Shown: positions 1-9,004, counted from the stretch's first letter. The stretch: 22,477 nt of DNA from Entrophospora sp. SA101 (GCA_958430865.1 CAUDNR010004117.1:13107-35583), one strand, 5' to 3'. A program made the numbers and translations. Notes: generated by a model not told the origin, from the letters alone.

Positions 1-239
1 AATCAACGAATGGCATGGGTTAAAATTTTGTGTTCCCTCCTGTTAATTTTTGTGTTCCCAGAACGGTCCCACCTGTTTTATAACACAGAACAATTTAATA
101 GTCTCAGACCCCCTTTTTGCTGGTGGACATCCCAATTATCTGTTGAAATAGTTACAAAATAAACTGTATTCAAATATCCTTGAATAAATTGATTTTTGAA
201 TATTTGTAAAAGATTTGATTTTCAGTTAGTCACCACTAT
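1..239. other. Non-coding AT-rich sequence, nothing recognised
   Basis: No ORF or RNA gene is visible. The motif TTTGTGTTCCC occurs twice within about 30 bases (near 28 and 49). The stretch could be the end of a repeat that begins outside the window. Confidence 0.4.
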
Positions 240-530
240 ATCCCTACAAAAAGTTTAGATACTTATTTCCTACTTATTTTCTATTTAATTTTTACAAAAC
301 ATACTTAAATCAAAAAGGATGATTCACTAATTATTTGCAAAATATGTATGAATATACTTATTTTACAATTAAAACATTCTTATTTTTACAGTAATAGGAA
401 TGTAGATATCCTAATTATACACTTAAAATATAATATACCTCTGAATTTTAATAATTCTTAAAACATACTTATTTTCTTGATTTTGTAATTTACTTTATAT
501 ATCGTTAAAACATACTTGAATTTGAAATGC
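240..530. repeat. Degenerate repeat rich in the motif (A)ACATACTTA / TACTTATTTT
   Basis: The words ACATACTT and TACTTATTTT recur about every 40-60 bases (around 260, 299, 353, 465, 508). The same words occur on the opposite strand at 18400-18660, so the two tracts look like diverged, inversely oriented members of one dispersed family. There is no coding potential. Confidence 0.5.
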
Positions 531-783
531 AAATAATAAAATTATTCTTTTTACATCCAAAGAACTGACCAATCCAATTTCACTTCTGACTGATAAATGA
601 CTAAATAACCAATGATTTATTTGATTAATTACACAACAAGGGTATTAGCATCAAACAAGGTGATGATGAAGACCAGGGAGCAAAATCCTATTATAAAATT
701 CAGGCACTGATAAAATTTAGAATGTCCAATAAAAATTTTGGAATAGGCCATTTTTCAACTACACATTTTTAATATTAATATTC
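531..783. other. Intergenic sequence, nothing recognised
   Basis: No ORF above background and no RNA-like fold are apparent. The composition is slightly less AT-skewed than its surroundings (for example the GATGATGAAGACCAGGGAGC stretch near 661), but no frame stays open. Confidence 0.3.
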
Positions 784-984
784 TTTATCTGAATTATTCG
801 TTTTAGTTTATTTGTTTTATTCATTTATTTGAATTATTTGAATTATTTGTTTTATTTGTTTTATTCATTTTATTTGAACTATTCGTTTTATTCATTTATT
901 CGGATTATTTGTTTATTTGAATTATTTGTTTTATTCATTTATTCAGGTTATGCATTTTATTAGAATTATTCATTTTTATTCATT
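784..984. repeat. Low-complexity tract of TTATTYG / GAATTATT words
   Basis: About 200 bases built from variants of GAATTATTTGTTTTATTCATTTA. A similar ATTCGAATTATT-type tract lies at 21405-21490. It immediately follows the last stop of the minus-strand zinc-finger-family relic and probably marks the end of preserved homology there. Confidence 0.7.
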
Positions 985-1642
985 TTAAAATGATAAGAAG
1001 ATGTGAACCAACTCACCAAAAGAACCTTTTAGCTCTGGCTCATGTTGCTCAATCATATTTTTGAAATTCTCTAGACCCAATTCAACATCTAAATTTAAGT
1101 TTCTTTGCCTTATGTATAGAAGATAAGATAGTAATTCAAATTTATTACAAATTGATTTAAGTATCCTTTATTATTTTCATATTGATTAACCTTTATTTAC
1201 ATTTCTTTTATTTTATTCATTAGGCAATCAAAATCATTTCTAGATAACAATACTACATCATCTTGAACATCAACATCTATATTTGACCAATTGTCTAGAT
1301 TTATTTGATTATCATTAATTAAATTTCCTAACAATTCAGATAATTTGAATTCAGTGTTATTAGTATCAACATCTTCTATAATGTCATCAATTTCAATAAT
1401 ATTATTATCATCTTCAAAATCTTGTGACTTTCTTTTTTGATTATTTGATTTATTTCTACTTGATTGTACAATTGATAAGTAATGTTTAGGACAAAGTTGA
1501 TCATTAATTTCAAGGTAATTATAATCCTCATATGTGCCATGATTTTAGCATTTTTTAAACCACCTTTGGTGAATCTTCTAAATATAACATCTTTTGCCTC
1601 ACAATTTAAAACATTGCATGGGCCTAAATTTTTAGTAGTCAT
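985..1642 (-). pseudogene. Frameshifted member of a repetitive zinc-binding protein family (truncated)
   Basis: Reading starts at 1642 with MTTKNLGPCNVLNCEAKD and shows a C-x4-C pair (C9, C14). At about 1535 the frame breaks. Reading on in the next frame gives YLEINDQLCPKHYLSIVQ with a C-P-x-H pair, then an acidic Asp/Asn-rich spacer, up to a stop at 1197-1199. A further in-frame piece at 985-1165 contains ENFKNMIEQHEPELKG, which I recall from large repetitive protein families of Rhizophagus. The two pieces could be joined by a very short intron (1166-1200, GT...AG, 35 nt), but this is weak. One missing A in an AGG-ATTATAA context explains the frameshift, so a base-call error is possible. The usual longer C-terminal half of the family is absent. 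A zinc-dependent DNA-binding role is inference only. Confidence 0.55.
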
Positions 1643-1870
1643 TTTATTGGTTATAAAAATATTATTTAAAGAAAATGGGGATTTAAAATTGTTTTTTTGT
1701 TTTTTTTTTTAATAAATTTTTAATCAGCTGTGTTTTTTTTTATTTTTAGAATTTGTGTAATAATCTTCAAACCAATCAAAATTAGATTTTATGTGATAAT
1801 TGGAAATAATATCAACAAAAATCTGGCCAATGAAACAGTTGTTTTTGTGATCTGCAACAGTGATCCACTA
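1643..1870. other. AT-rich upstream region of the zinc-finger relic
   Basis: Contains T-runs and a CTGGCCAATGAAAC CCAAT-like word near 1825 that would lie upstream of the minus-strand relic. Nothing else is supported. The left end of the satellite-bearing element begins right after it. Confidence 0.3.
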
Positions 1871-2840
1871 TTGGGGTTGGTCACAATGGTTGATCATCAA
1901 AAATAATAAACATCAATAATAAATTTTCATATATGCGGATTTTTTAAATGTTATTTTGAAATTTTTGTAACACCTCCAAAATAGTAAAAATCAATAAAAT
2001 TGACAACTTTGAACCTTTATAAAGAAATTCTCTACTAATATAATAAAAAAAAAACTCACTGATAGGCTATTAATTGGGTGTTTTTAAATACAATTGCAGA
2101 AAGATTATTCATGTAGCTTGCTTGGTTACTGAGCCTTTACATTTTAAATTCCCATTTTTAATAGTGAAAACCAATAAAATTGACAACTTTAAACTTTTAT
2201 AAAATTTTTTTTTACTAATATAAATGAAAAAACTCTCTGATAGGCTATTAATTGAGTGTTTGAAAATAGAATTGCGAAATATTATTTACACAACTTGTTT
2301 GGTTATTGAGCCTTTAGGTTTTAAAGTTTATCTAAATTTCCATTGTTTATAGTAATAGTAAAATCAATAAACTTGATAACTTTGAACCTTCACAAAAATT
2401 TTTTTTTACTAATATAAATGAAAAAAACCCTCTGATCGGTTATTGATTGAGTGTTTTTAAACAAAACCGCGGAAGGATTATTCCCACAATTGTTTAGTTT
2501 TTGAGCCTTTACGTTTTAAAATTTATCTAAATTTCCATCATTAATAGTAAAATCAACAAAATTGATAACTTTGAACCTTCACAAAAAATTTTTTTACTAA
2601 TATAAATGAAAAAAACTCTCTGATCGGTTATTAACTGTGTGTTTGGAAATATAATCGCGGAAAGATTATTCCAACAGCTTGCTTGGTTATCGAGCCTTTA
2701 CGTTTTAAAGTTTAAATAAATCTTTGATTATTTACTATATTAATATATAATGTTTTGATAATATTAAAAAATCCGCACATAGTAATTTTCTATATTGACC
2801 TGAACTATGTTTGATGATCAACCATTGTGACCAACCCCAA
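1871..2840. mobile_element. Non-autonomous DNA transposon with bipartite terminal inverted repeats and 4 internal satellite units (copy 1)
   Basis: The outer 31 bases (1871-1901, TTGGGGTTGGTCACAATGG...) are repeated exactly inverted at 2810-2840. A second inner inverted pair, TGCGGATTTTTTAA, lies at 1934-1947 and 2764-2777. The arrangement suggests two transposase-binding sites per end. Between them are four direct repeats of about 177-195 bp, each ending in GAGCCTTTA (2131, 2308, 2503, 2692). There is no transposase ORF, so movement would need an enzyme supplied elsewhere. No convincing target-site duplication is seen (left flank ...GATCCACTA, right flank GAATTTATGG). The superfamily is not assigned. 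A second copy lies at 13739-15247 with 7 units. Confidence 0.8.
1981..2715. repeat. Satellite-like tandem array inside element copy 1, 4 units of about 188 bp
   Basis: Each unit runs: AGTAAAATCAATAAAATTGA, TTTGAACCTT, an A-run then T-run, ACTAATATAAATGAAAAAA, CTCTCTGATCGGTTATTAA, ATCGCGGAAGGATTATTCC, TTGGTTATTGAGCCTTTACG. Units differ from one another by several percent. The CGCGGAA core is conspicuous in this AT-rich DNA. Confidence 0.85.
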
Positions 2841-2844
2841 GAAT

Positions 2845-2960
2845 TTATGGTATTTACGGTATTTACGGTATTTACGGCATTTACGGCATTACTATTATGG
2901 CATTACGGCATTACTGTATCACGGTTTTACGGTTTTACGGTTTTACGGTTTACGACTTTT
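2845..2960. repeat. TTTACGG-type short tandem repeat abutting element copy 1
   Basis: Head-to-tail runs of GGTATTTAC, GGCATTTAC and GGTTTTAC start 5 bases outside the right terminal inverted repeat. The identical array is at 15252-15367, and a related array on the opposite strand is at 12935-13040. Confidence 0.85.
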
Positions 2961-3255
2961 ATGACTGAGGTCTCATTCGAAAATCATTTACGGCTTATAC
3001 GTAATGCCAAATTTGCCGTAATATATATATATAAATTTATATATTTATTGTTTATGAATTATTAGAAATGTTTTACCAATTTATATATATATCTTACTTT
3101 TTTTTGGAAATTATTTGCATGCGTATTTTTTCTACACGGCTATATAGCAAAAACGTTTATCCCGTTAATATTAAAAAATACACATTGTGCACAGTATATT
3201 TACTTGTATATAAACTGATAAAAAATTTTATAAACGTTTTTTAAATAAATTGACA

Positions 3256-3514
3256 ATGTTTTTTACTAGTACCAAAAAATTTAAATTTGAAGACATTCCG
3301 GATTTAACTGACAAAGTAATTAATTGATTAAATCGATATTTTAATTACTTATCGACTCACAATCATTGTTTTATAGGTTGTGGTGGTAACTGGCGGCAAC
3401 ACAGGTATTGGATACGTTACGTGTAGAGATCTGGCAAGAAAAAATGCACATGTATTTGTTCTAAGCCGTAGTTCCTTTGAAAATCTTTTCCTTTTGAAGA
3501 AAATGCTAAAATAA
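3256..3514 (+). pseudogene. 5' fragment of a short-chain dehydrogenase/reductase gene fused to foreign sequence
   Basis: Exon 1 (3256-3315), the first intron and the first 96 bases of exon 2 (3377-3472) are identical to the intact SDR at 15663-15879. The copied part includes the cofactor-binding TGGNTGIG. At 3473 the homology stops abruptly in mid-codon series. The frame runs on through unrelated sequence for 13 codons to TAA at 3512-3514, giving a 65-residue chimeric ORF. It lacks the NNAG, catalytic serine and YxxxK parts, so it cannot be an active oxidoreductase. The whole presumed SDR promoter was copied too (TATATAAAC-type box upstream), so it may be transcribed. Best read as a recent truncated duplicate. 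Confidence 0.85.
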
Positions 3515-3919
3515 ATAACATTATTTTCTCATTCAATTAATCTTATGGGAGATTCTACAAAGAGTAAAGGTTCTAAGGAATTAGTTTTCATTTTTGACTG
3601 CATGTGAATTATGAATTAGTCTTTTCTTTTATTGAGCTTCAGCATTTTATTAAACATGAAGACTTTTACAAAATATAACTTATTCAAATGCTGATTAATT
3701 CTAAATATTTCTTTTTTTACAATTATTAATAATAGTAAAGGCATGAAAAAAAATTATAAATTGGAATAGAACATTTTTTGTCCAATATAAATATTTCAAA
3801 AATCTTGACAAATGTTTATTAGTCTTGCATGTTTTTTTAAAATCTTATCAAATGCACTAACCTACAGTTTTTCAAAAAAGGAAATCTTCTACAGTCTGTT
3901 TTATTACTATGGAATAAAG
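3515..3919. other. Sequence between the SDR fragment and the Sld5 relic
   Basis: Unassigned AT-rich DNA. One short plus-strand ORF (ATG near 3545, MGDSTKSKGSKELVFIFDCM, then stop) has no recognisable partner. It would be the 3' flank of the minus-strand Sld5 relic. Confidence 0.3.
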
Positions 3920-5127
3920 TTATATAAGTTCCACGTAACCTTCTAATAATAACTGTTTGATTTCAGAATATCTTAATAAATATATTTCATTTGGTGACAT
4001 TCTATCCAAAAAATAATTTTCTCCATCACTAAAAAAATAGTTATAATAAATGGCAATGATGAAAAACGTTAATAATTATTGTGATCATTATTACAATTAA
4101 TTAATATAGAGATTCTTTATTTTTACATTCACCTCCTCAATAAAAAATAAATAATAGTGTGGGTAATATATACCTTTTAGGAAGTTGGCTTTCATGAACC
4201 ATTCTTATAGCACAACAAAATATTGTTTTCTGAAGATCCAATTGACTTGATAATAAATCTAAAAAAGAAAATTAAGTTTAATTAAATCAGAAAATCTATT
4301 TATTTTATTATTACTGTTATATTGACCTATATCTTGATTATTTTCCTCTTCCACCACTTCAGTTTCATCATTATCTAGATCATTTATATCATCTAAAAAT
4401 GCATTTTTTCAAACTGTTTAATAATAATCAATATTAATATAATATGATTTATTTATAATTGTTCTTACATAATCAAGATTTACTTGTTAGCAAATACTGA
4501 TTCTGTGTCTGACAATCTTGTAAATACACTGGCATATTTAATATCAATTCTAATTGTTTTTCAACCTTTTGATTTATATAATTATGTTTTTTAATATATA
4601 TTTAACATAAATCTATTAATAAATAATAAAAATAATAAAAATACTTACTTTGCTTAATTGTATCATTGTATATTTTTGTATTATATATTTCATACGTTCA
4701 ACATCTGCAAGCAATATGAAGACTATATAAGAACTTTCACTTTTTGCATTTCTAAAATTATTAAGAGTTGATTCCATCTTATTATATATAAATTATATAT
4801 ATAGATTTTAATATATTTATTTTTATTTTTTTTTTAATCGTGTATTTTCCCCAAATATATATATATAAACAAGTGAATTGTTCATTACTTGATATTTAAT
4901 TCAACATATAAATTATCTAAAGCTGGCTCAATAGGTAAAATTTCTGGAGCAAATCTTTTCATTTATTAAAGCTGTTTTTACTTTTTCATAATCAGTTTTT
5001 GAAGCAATTTTTCCTCTTCTGACATTTCTTCTATTCCCATTCCAATCACCATATTGTCCACATTATCTTCCATCATAAATTCTTGTTTATCTAGATACAT
5101 TTTTTTTTGTTTTGCCTGAACAACCAT
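3920..5127 (-). pseudogene. SLD5: Decayed copy of the GINS replication-complex subunit Sld5, introns retained
   Basis: Pieces in the right order match Sld5: an acidic N-terminus from ATG 5125-5127, then DYEKVKTALINEK and FAPEILPIEPAL (the WMNEKFAPELL region of animal Sld5), DVERMKYIIQKYTMIQLSK (the RIRYVL...RLMKIEKF helix), LSDTESVFANK, AFLDDINDLDNDE, FCCAIRMVHESQLP, and the C-terminal IYLLRYSEIKQLLLEGYVEL with stop at 3920-3922. Splice remnants (LSK|gtaagtatt, CTTCCTAAAAG|gtatat, ttttttag before the last exon) show it is a DNA-level copy, not a retrocopy. It is broken by frameshifts near 4985 and 4960 and again around 4485-4570, with stops between the pieces. Sld5 normally binds Psf1-3 in the CMG helicase. 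This copy should be dead, with a functional gene elsewhere. Frame-by-frame similarity was judged from memory of the family. Confidence 0.75.
4840..4867. repeat. Left arm of a 27-28 base inverted repeat
   Basis: GTGTATTTTCCCCAAATATA... here pairs with TATATTTGTGGGAAAATACAC at 5265-5292, with one extra base. The arms are about 400 bp apart and enclose the first exon and upstream region of the Sld5 relic. They may be the ends of a small insertion or may have arisen by chance through the TA runs; the GTGTATTTTCCC part is the informative half. Confidence 0.5.
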
Positions 5128-5264
5128 TTTGTGTTGATCATGTCAATATTTAAAAGGGAAGATCATACTATATAGTACAATGATAACTGCCTCCTTGAAA
5201 GGAGGGATGCCTACTGACACGTGTCATCGCAATAGTTCATTCCTTTATTATATAAATTTGGTAT
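5128..5264 (-). promoter_or_regulatory. Upstream region of the Sld5 relic with a 12-base palindrome
   Basis: TGACACGTGTCA (5215-5226) is a perfect palindrome containing the E-box CACGTG. Beside it CCTCCTT and AAGGAGG (5190-5205) form a small hairpin. Both sit about 65-100 bases before the relic's ATG and could be old promoter elements. No function is shown. Confidence 0.3.
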
Positions 5265-5292
5265 ATATATATATATTTGTGGGAAAATACAC
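5265..5292. repeat. Right arm of the inverted repeat with 4840-4867
   Basis: Reverse complement of the left arm, with one inserted base between TTTG and GGGAAAATACAC. Confidence 0.5.
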
Positions 5293-6188
5293 TAGATAAA
5301 GCAAAAAATACATTCAGAGAAAATTACATAATATTTAATTTCATGATCCTTCCTATCTATTCTATTTCTATTGATATTATTATTGTAATTATTAATATTA
5401 CTATTGTTACTAATAATATTGTGATCCCTTCCTTCCATTTGATGATACTTTTGCATCTTGTTTTCCAAAAATTTTTTTACAAAGATTTCTGCTGGATAAT
5501 TCCCTTTTTACTTATTTATTCATCTATATAGTAATAGATAGATTGATTGATGATAAATACACGGGAACTTTTCAATAGAAACAGGGGAACTCTAAAAATA
5601 GATTGTAAAAAGATCTGCATTTCAATTTATTTTTGAAACTTTAAAGGAAAAAATCTCAAAATTTTGCCATATAAAGTAGACAAAATAGGTATTGTTCCTA
5701 AGCCAAAGCTGTTCTACATAAAGAGTTACGCGTAGAATTGAAGAACATTTTTTAAAAAACAAAGTAATAATTTCTCTCTTTTTTTAAAAAAACCCACAAA
5801 AATAAAAGCGCGTTTTATTATTTTTGTTACACACGTGGAAAAAAATCATTAACTACAAATTGTGGAAATTATTTAGCTCAAAAATACTGCAAATAAATAA
5901 TCAATAAATACGAAAAGTGGAAAGGAAATAGTTACAATATTGTTAACTTCAATGCAAAATCCTTTTTTGTTCTCCTGGAAAAAAAACCCCCCGTACAAAC
6001 CATATATTTTCTAAGTATAGACTCCTTTCCATCATTACCCTCCAAAGAAAAAACTGCCAGCAAATAAAAATCGTACTTGAAAGAGTAAAAGCACAAGATT
6101 ATGTTTACTTGAAAGCATAAAAATTTGCCAATTCTTTCTTTAAAGTCTGCCATGCCGAGAAAATAGTCCGATATGCTAATACTAATTA
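5293..6188. other. Long AT-rich stretch without a supported gene
   Basis: Open frames at 5277-5531 (plus) and 5932-6153 (minus) are low in complexity, have no domain signature and no splice continuity, so I do not call them. Local features are TAT/ATT microsatellite-like runs (5370-5430) and A/T homopolymers. The stretch ends at the TA dinucleotide where the Tigger derivative was inserted. Confidence 0.4.
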
Positions 6189-6915
6189 CAGTCTACACTG
6201 TCTATAATAATAACGGATTAAAAGTTTGGTCCCGATTTTTTACTCTTTCTATAATGGGTATTATTAATTAAACTTTTTATTACGTATAACGGATTGTATC
6301 TGAAAATCACTTCATATGACCTACATATAAATCAACACTGCCTATAACGGATTCACGTGATCTGAAATAAAATGCAGATCTCCCAAATCTAAATTATATA
6401 TACTGTAATTAATATTAAATGTTGTCTATAAAAATCCAAAAAAAAATTAAAACAATTATTTGAAATAAATGACATAAGGTATGATGTAATGAACTAAAAG
6501 TATTGATGAAATGGAAAAAATGTTGATGATTATGATTTGCTGAATGAAGAAGAAATAATTTCTATGTCGAATTTTAATGAAGAAAATCAGGATGAAGAGA
6601 CATCTCCTATTTCAAGTCAAGATGCTTTATTGGCTATTGAAAAAATAAACTTGTTTGTTTGAACAACAGTTTAAGGAATTTTACAAATGAGGAATTGAAA
6701 CAGTTAAAAAATGTCAAAAAGAAAATTAAAAAAATAGAATTCAATTCAACAAAACAATCTATATTACAGTTTTTTAAATATTAATTATTACTGTTTTATG
6801 TAATAATGAAATTTTATTTATTTAATTTGGTACAATTTTCTATACCGGATTCTCTCTATAATAATAACGGACAAATTTCCAGGTCCCGATGATTCGTTAT
6901 AGACAGTGTGGGCTG
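6189..6915 (+). mobile_element. Tigger/pogo-type (Tc1-mariner superfamily) deletion derivative with TA target duplication
   Basis: Left end CAGTCTACACTGTCTATAAT and right end (inverted) CAGCCCACACTGTCTATAAC match closely. Deeper, GGTCCCGAT and a TAATAATAACGGA word also recur inverted at both ends. TA flanks the element at 6187-6188 and 6916-6917, as expected for TA-targeting enzymes. Inside, codons at 6515-6783 give an acidic region (NEEEIISMSNFNEENQDEE), SQDALLAIEKINLF, FEQQFKEFY and a basic C-terminus ending KQSILQFFKY, interrupted by stops and shifts. This resembles the extreme C-terminus of Tigger-like transposases. The CENPB/HTH and DDE parts are deleted, so it is non-autonomous. Confidence 0.8.
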
Positions 6916-6917
6916 TA

Positions 6918-7252
6918 TTTCGATTATAAAAAAATTTTCATTTAATGTCTTAAAACACCATTTTCAGTAATTTTTAGACAAAATTCAAAGTTTATTATAA
7001 AAATATAGATAGAATACAGACAGAGCGGTCATTGTGTTTAATTTATCATGTAAAATTTTTATTTTTTTATTAATAAAATAAAAGAAAAAAGATGCGGTTC
7101 TCTCAGAAAAATCAAATGATACCATCAAGCCATGCTAAATTAGCAGACGATACAAAACAACCTTACTTTCCATACAACAGGGTCATCCTTTACTGTATAT
7201 TATTTTTATATTAAATAAGAAACAAAAAGAAATTCAAAATTAATCAATGTGA
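6918..7252. other. 3' flank of the methyltransferase gene
   Basis: Intergenic region between the Tigger derivative and the methyltransferase stop codon. There is no ORF of note and no clear AATAAA on the minus strand close to the stop. Slightly GC-richer words near 7085-7190 (GATGCGGTTCTCTCAG, CAGACGATAC) have no recognised origin. Confidence 0.3.
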
Positions 7253-8496
7253 TTAGTTAAATTTTTTTTGTGCATAAATTACATGAATATTAGAATAAGT
7301 TTTGTATTCGTTCAATTCATTAGTTAAATTATCAACTAAATAATTATATTGCTCGGAAGTTATACCCCAAGAGAGTAACAATATAGGACCAAAAGCTTTT
7401 GCCAATAAAACCAAATCTTCCGCCATGATTTTACCCACCCCATCACCATTCCATGTACCCATTGGAAGTAATTTAATATTGTGATTAATATTTATTAAAT
7501 CATTACAAGATGAAAATAAACCTTCGAGTTTATTTGAATAAGTTATATCTATACTTTTTGCTTTCATTATTTCAATCCCTTGAAAAGGAAAGTGAAAATG
7601 TAAATTAGAAACGTTTAATAATAGATAATAATAATAGTAAATAAAATTGTTGTAATTTACTTACATGCTTCTGATAATTTTTTCGCTACTGGACCTCTAT
7701 TTGAAGCAGGTATTTCAAATTCTGAGCTCTATAATAATAATAATATTATTATTATTATAAATGGAAATATGTGTGTACATACATACACAATATTAATATT
7801 AATATCAATAATATTTACCTCAATATAGCCACCTGGTTTAGTGACTCTGATTAATTCTTGTATACAAAAATCCCAATCATCTATAGAAAAAGCAGTTATC
7901 ATATTTCTTATAACAACGAAATCAAACGAGCTGTCATCATATGGTAAACCCTCTAGAACATCAATTTGTTCAAATTTCACATTAGAAGGTTTAATTTCTG
8001 ATGGATACATTGGCGAAATATCAATTCCTAAGAATTCTGATTCGGGATAATCATGTCCCATCTCAAGCAAAAATGTCCCGGCACCGCACCTAATTATTTA
8101 TTATTATTTATTAGTATTTCTACTTGGAAATATTTCCTATTAAAATAACAGCGATAAATAGTATACTTACCCAACATCTAAAACTTTTGCGCCACCGTAT
8201 CTTAGCAAATCATCTAAAGGAGAACAAAAATTTTTTTGCCAAATAAATCTTGATATATAATGTTGCATGTGCATTCTATCAATCTCTTCGTCATCATTCG
8301 GCAAAGAATATTTTGAACTTTCAAGATATCTTCTGCCATCTATATAAACATTGATTCTATCCGAACTTTTAGATGAACACAAAGATTTATCATCAGAAGA
8401 TGAAGAAGATGACAAAAATGATAAATTTGTACGGTTTTTATTTTTTTTATAATATTTCTTTACACTGATATCGCCGATACTAATGGTGCTTCCCAT
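7253..8496 (-). CDS. Class I SAM-dependent methyltransferase, possibly LaeA/UMTA-like (4 exons)
   Basis: Exons, in coding order: 8496-8171, 8089-7819, 7728-7665, 7578-7253; all introns are GT-AG and phases join to 987 nt (328 aa). The SAM-binding motif I VLDVGCGAGTFLLEMG (residues about 105-120) is formed exactly across the first splice junction. It is followed by LGIDIS, whose acidic residue D132 would bind the ribose, then GLPYDDSSFDFVV and the post-motif LIRVTKPGGYIE. The N-terminus is a basic and serine-rich disordered segment (SSSSSSDD) before DRMHMQHYISRFIWQ, a layout common in fungal LaeA-like enzymes. I chose MGSTIS at 8496 over the upstream MFF at 8526; MGSTIS also fits an N-myristoylation signal (G2, S6). 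The methyl acceptor is unknown. It is the only gene on its strand here, divergent from MGST3 across about 1 kb. Confidence 0.9.
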
Positions 8497-8890
8497 TTTG
8501 GATAGGATGGGTAAAAGAAAAAACAAAAAGATAAACGAATGAATGAATTAATTAATTAATTAATGAATTAAGAATGTATCTAAAAAAATTTTTTAAAAAA
8601 ATATATACTCAATATTCGAATTTTATATATAATAATTAATCGGCCGAAACGCGGAATTAATGAAGAAAATAAATCTACTACATGTAGCCTAGTGTGGTCA
8701 TATAAGTACATAATAACAACAATAAATCCCAAAAACTCACAATAGACTACAATTAATTAGGCTTTGAATTGGTATTAATATTAGGATATTCATTTTAGCT
8801 TATTGATTAATGTAAAATTGCGTGTTTAAAAGCTACATTAAGGCAACAAAATAATAATAAATAATGAATGAATTGACAAAATGAGGCATA
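8497..8890. other. Upstream region of the methyltransferase gene
   Basis: Contains an AATG/TTAA microsatellite (8537-8570: GAATGAATGAATTAATTAAT...) and AT-rich sequence with TATATA words (8601-8630) that could serve as the minus-strand promoter. CGGCCGAAACGCGG at 8641-8654 is an unusual GC-rich word, possibly a factor-binding site. Confidence 0.35.
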
Positions 8891-9004
8891 CCGGAGCATT
8901 CGTACTACTACAAAGGATTTCAAGGATCCTCATAATCAGGAATTAATATCATTGATTGGTAGTACAATTATAATTTTAAATCCTTTTGTAGTATAAATGT
9001 TCCC
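8891..9004. mobile_element. Small inverted-repeat (MITE-like) element, about 114 bp
   Basis: GGAGCATTCGTACTACTACA...GGATTT (8893-8920) reappears inverted at 8978-9004 (AAATCCTTTTGTAGTATAAA...), with a few mismatches and one indel. The arms are 26-28 bases with a 57-base centre. No coding capacity and no clear target duplication are seen. It may instead be a fold of an intergenic transcript. Confidence 0.45.

Noticed and set aside
2811..3065. 84-codon ORF, repeated at 15218-15472
   Set aside because: It begins in the transposon's terminal repeat and runs through the TTTACGG short repeat; the FTVFTVFTAF pattern is a by-product of the repeat, not a protein.
1871..3472. Transduction or exon capture by the transposon as the sole explanation of the SDR copy
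   Set aside because: The element's left part is clearly older and more diverged than the right part, so a conversion or repair tract fits better than a single mobilisation of element plus flank.
5277..5531. 84-codon plus-strand ORF rich in Ile
   Set aside because: Low complexity, made largely of ATT/TAT runs; no motif, no splice continuity.
5932..6153. 73-codon minus-strand ORF (MADFKERIGKF...)
   Set aside because: No recognisable family or neighbouring exon; its length is not exceptional for this composition.
7841..8050. Plus-strand ORF opposite the methyltransferase
   Set aside because: Antisense shadow of exon 2 of the minus-strand methyltransferase.
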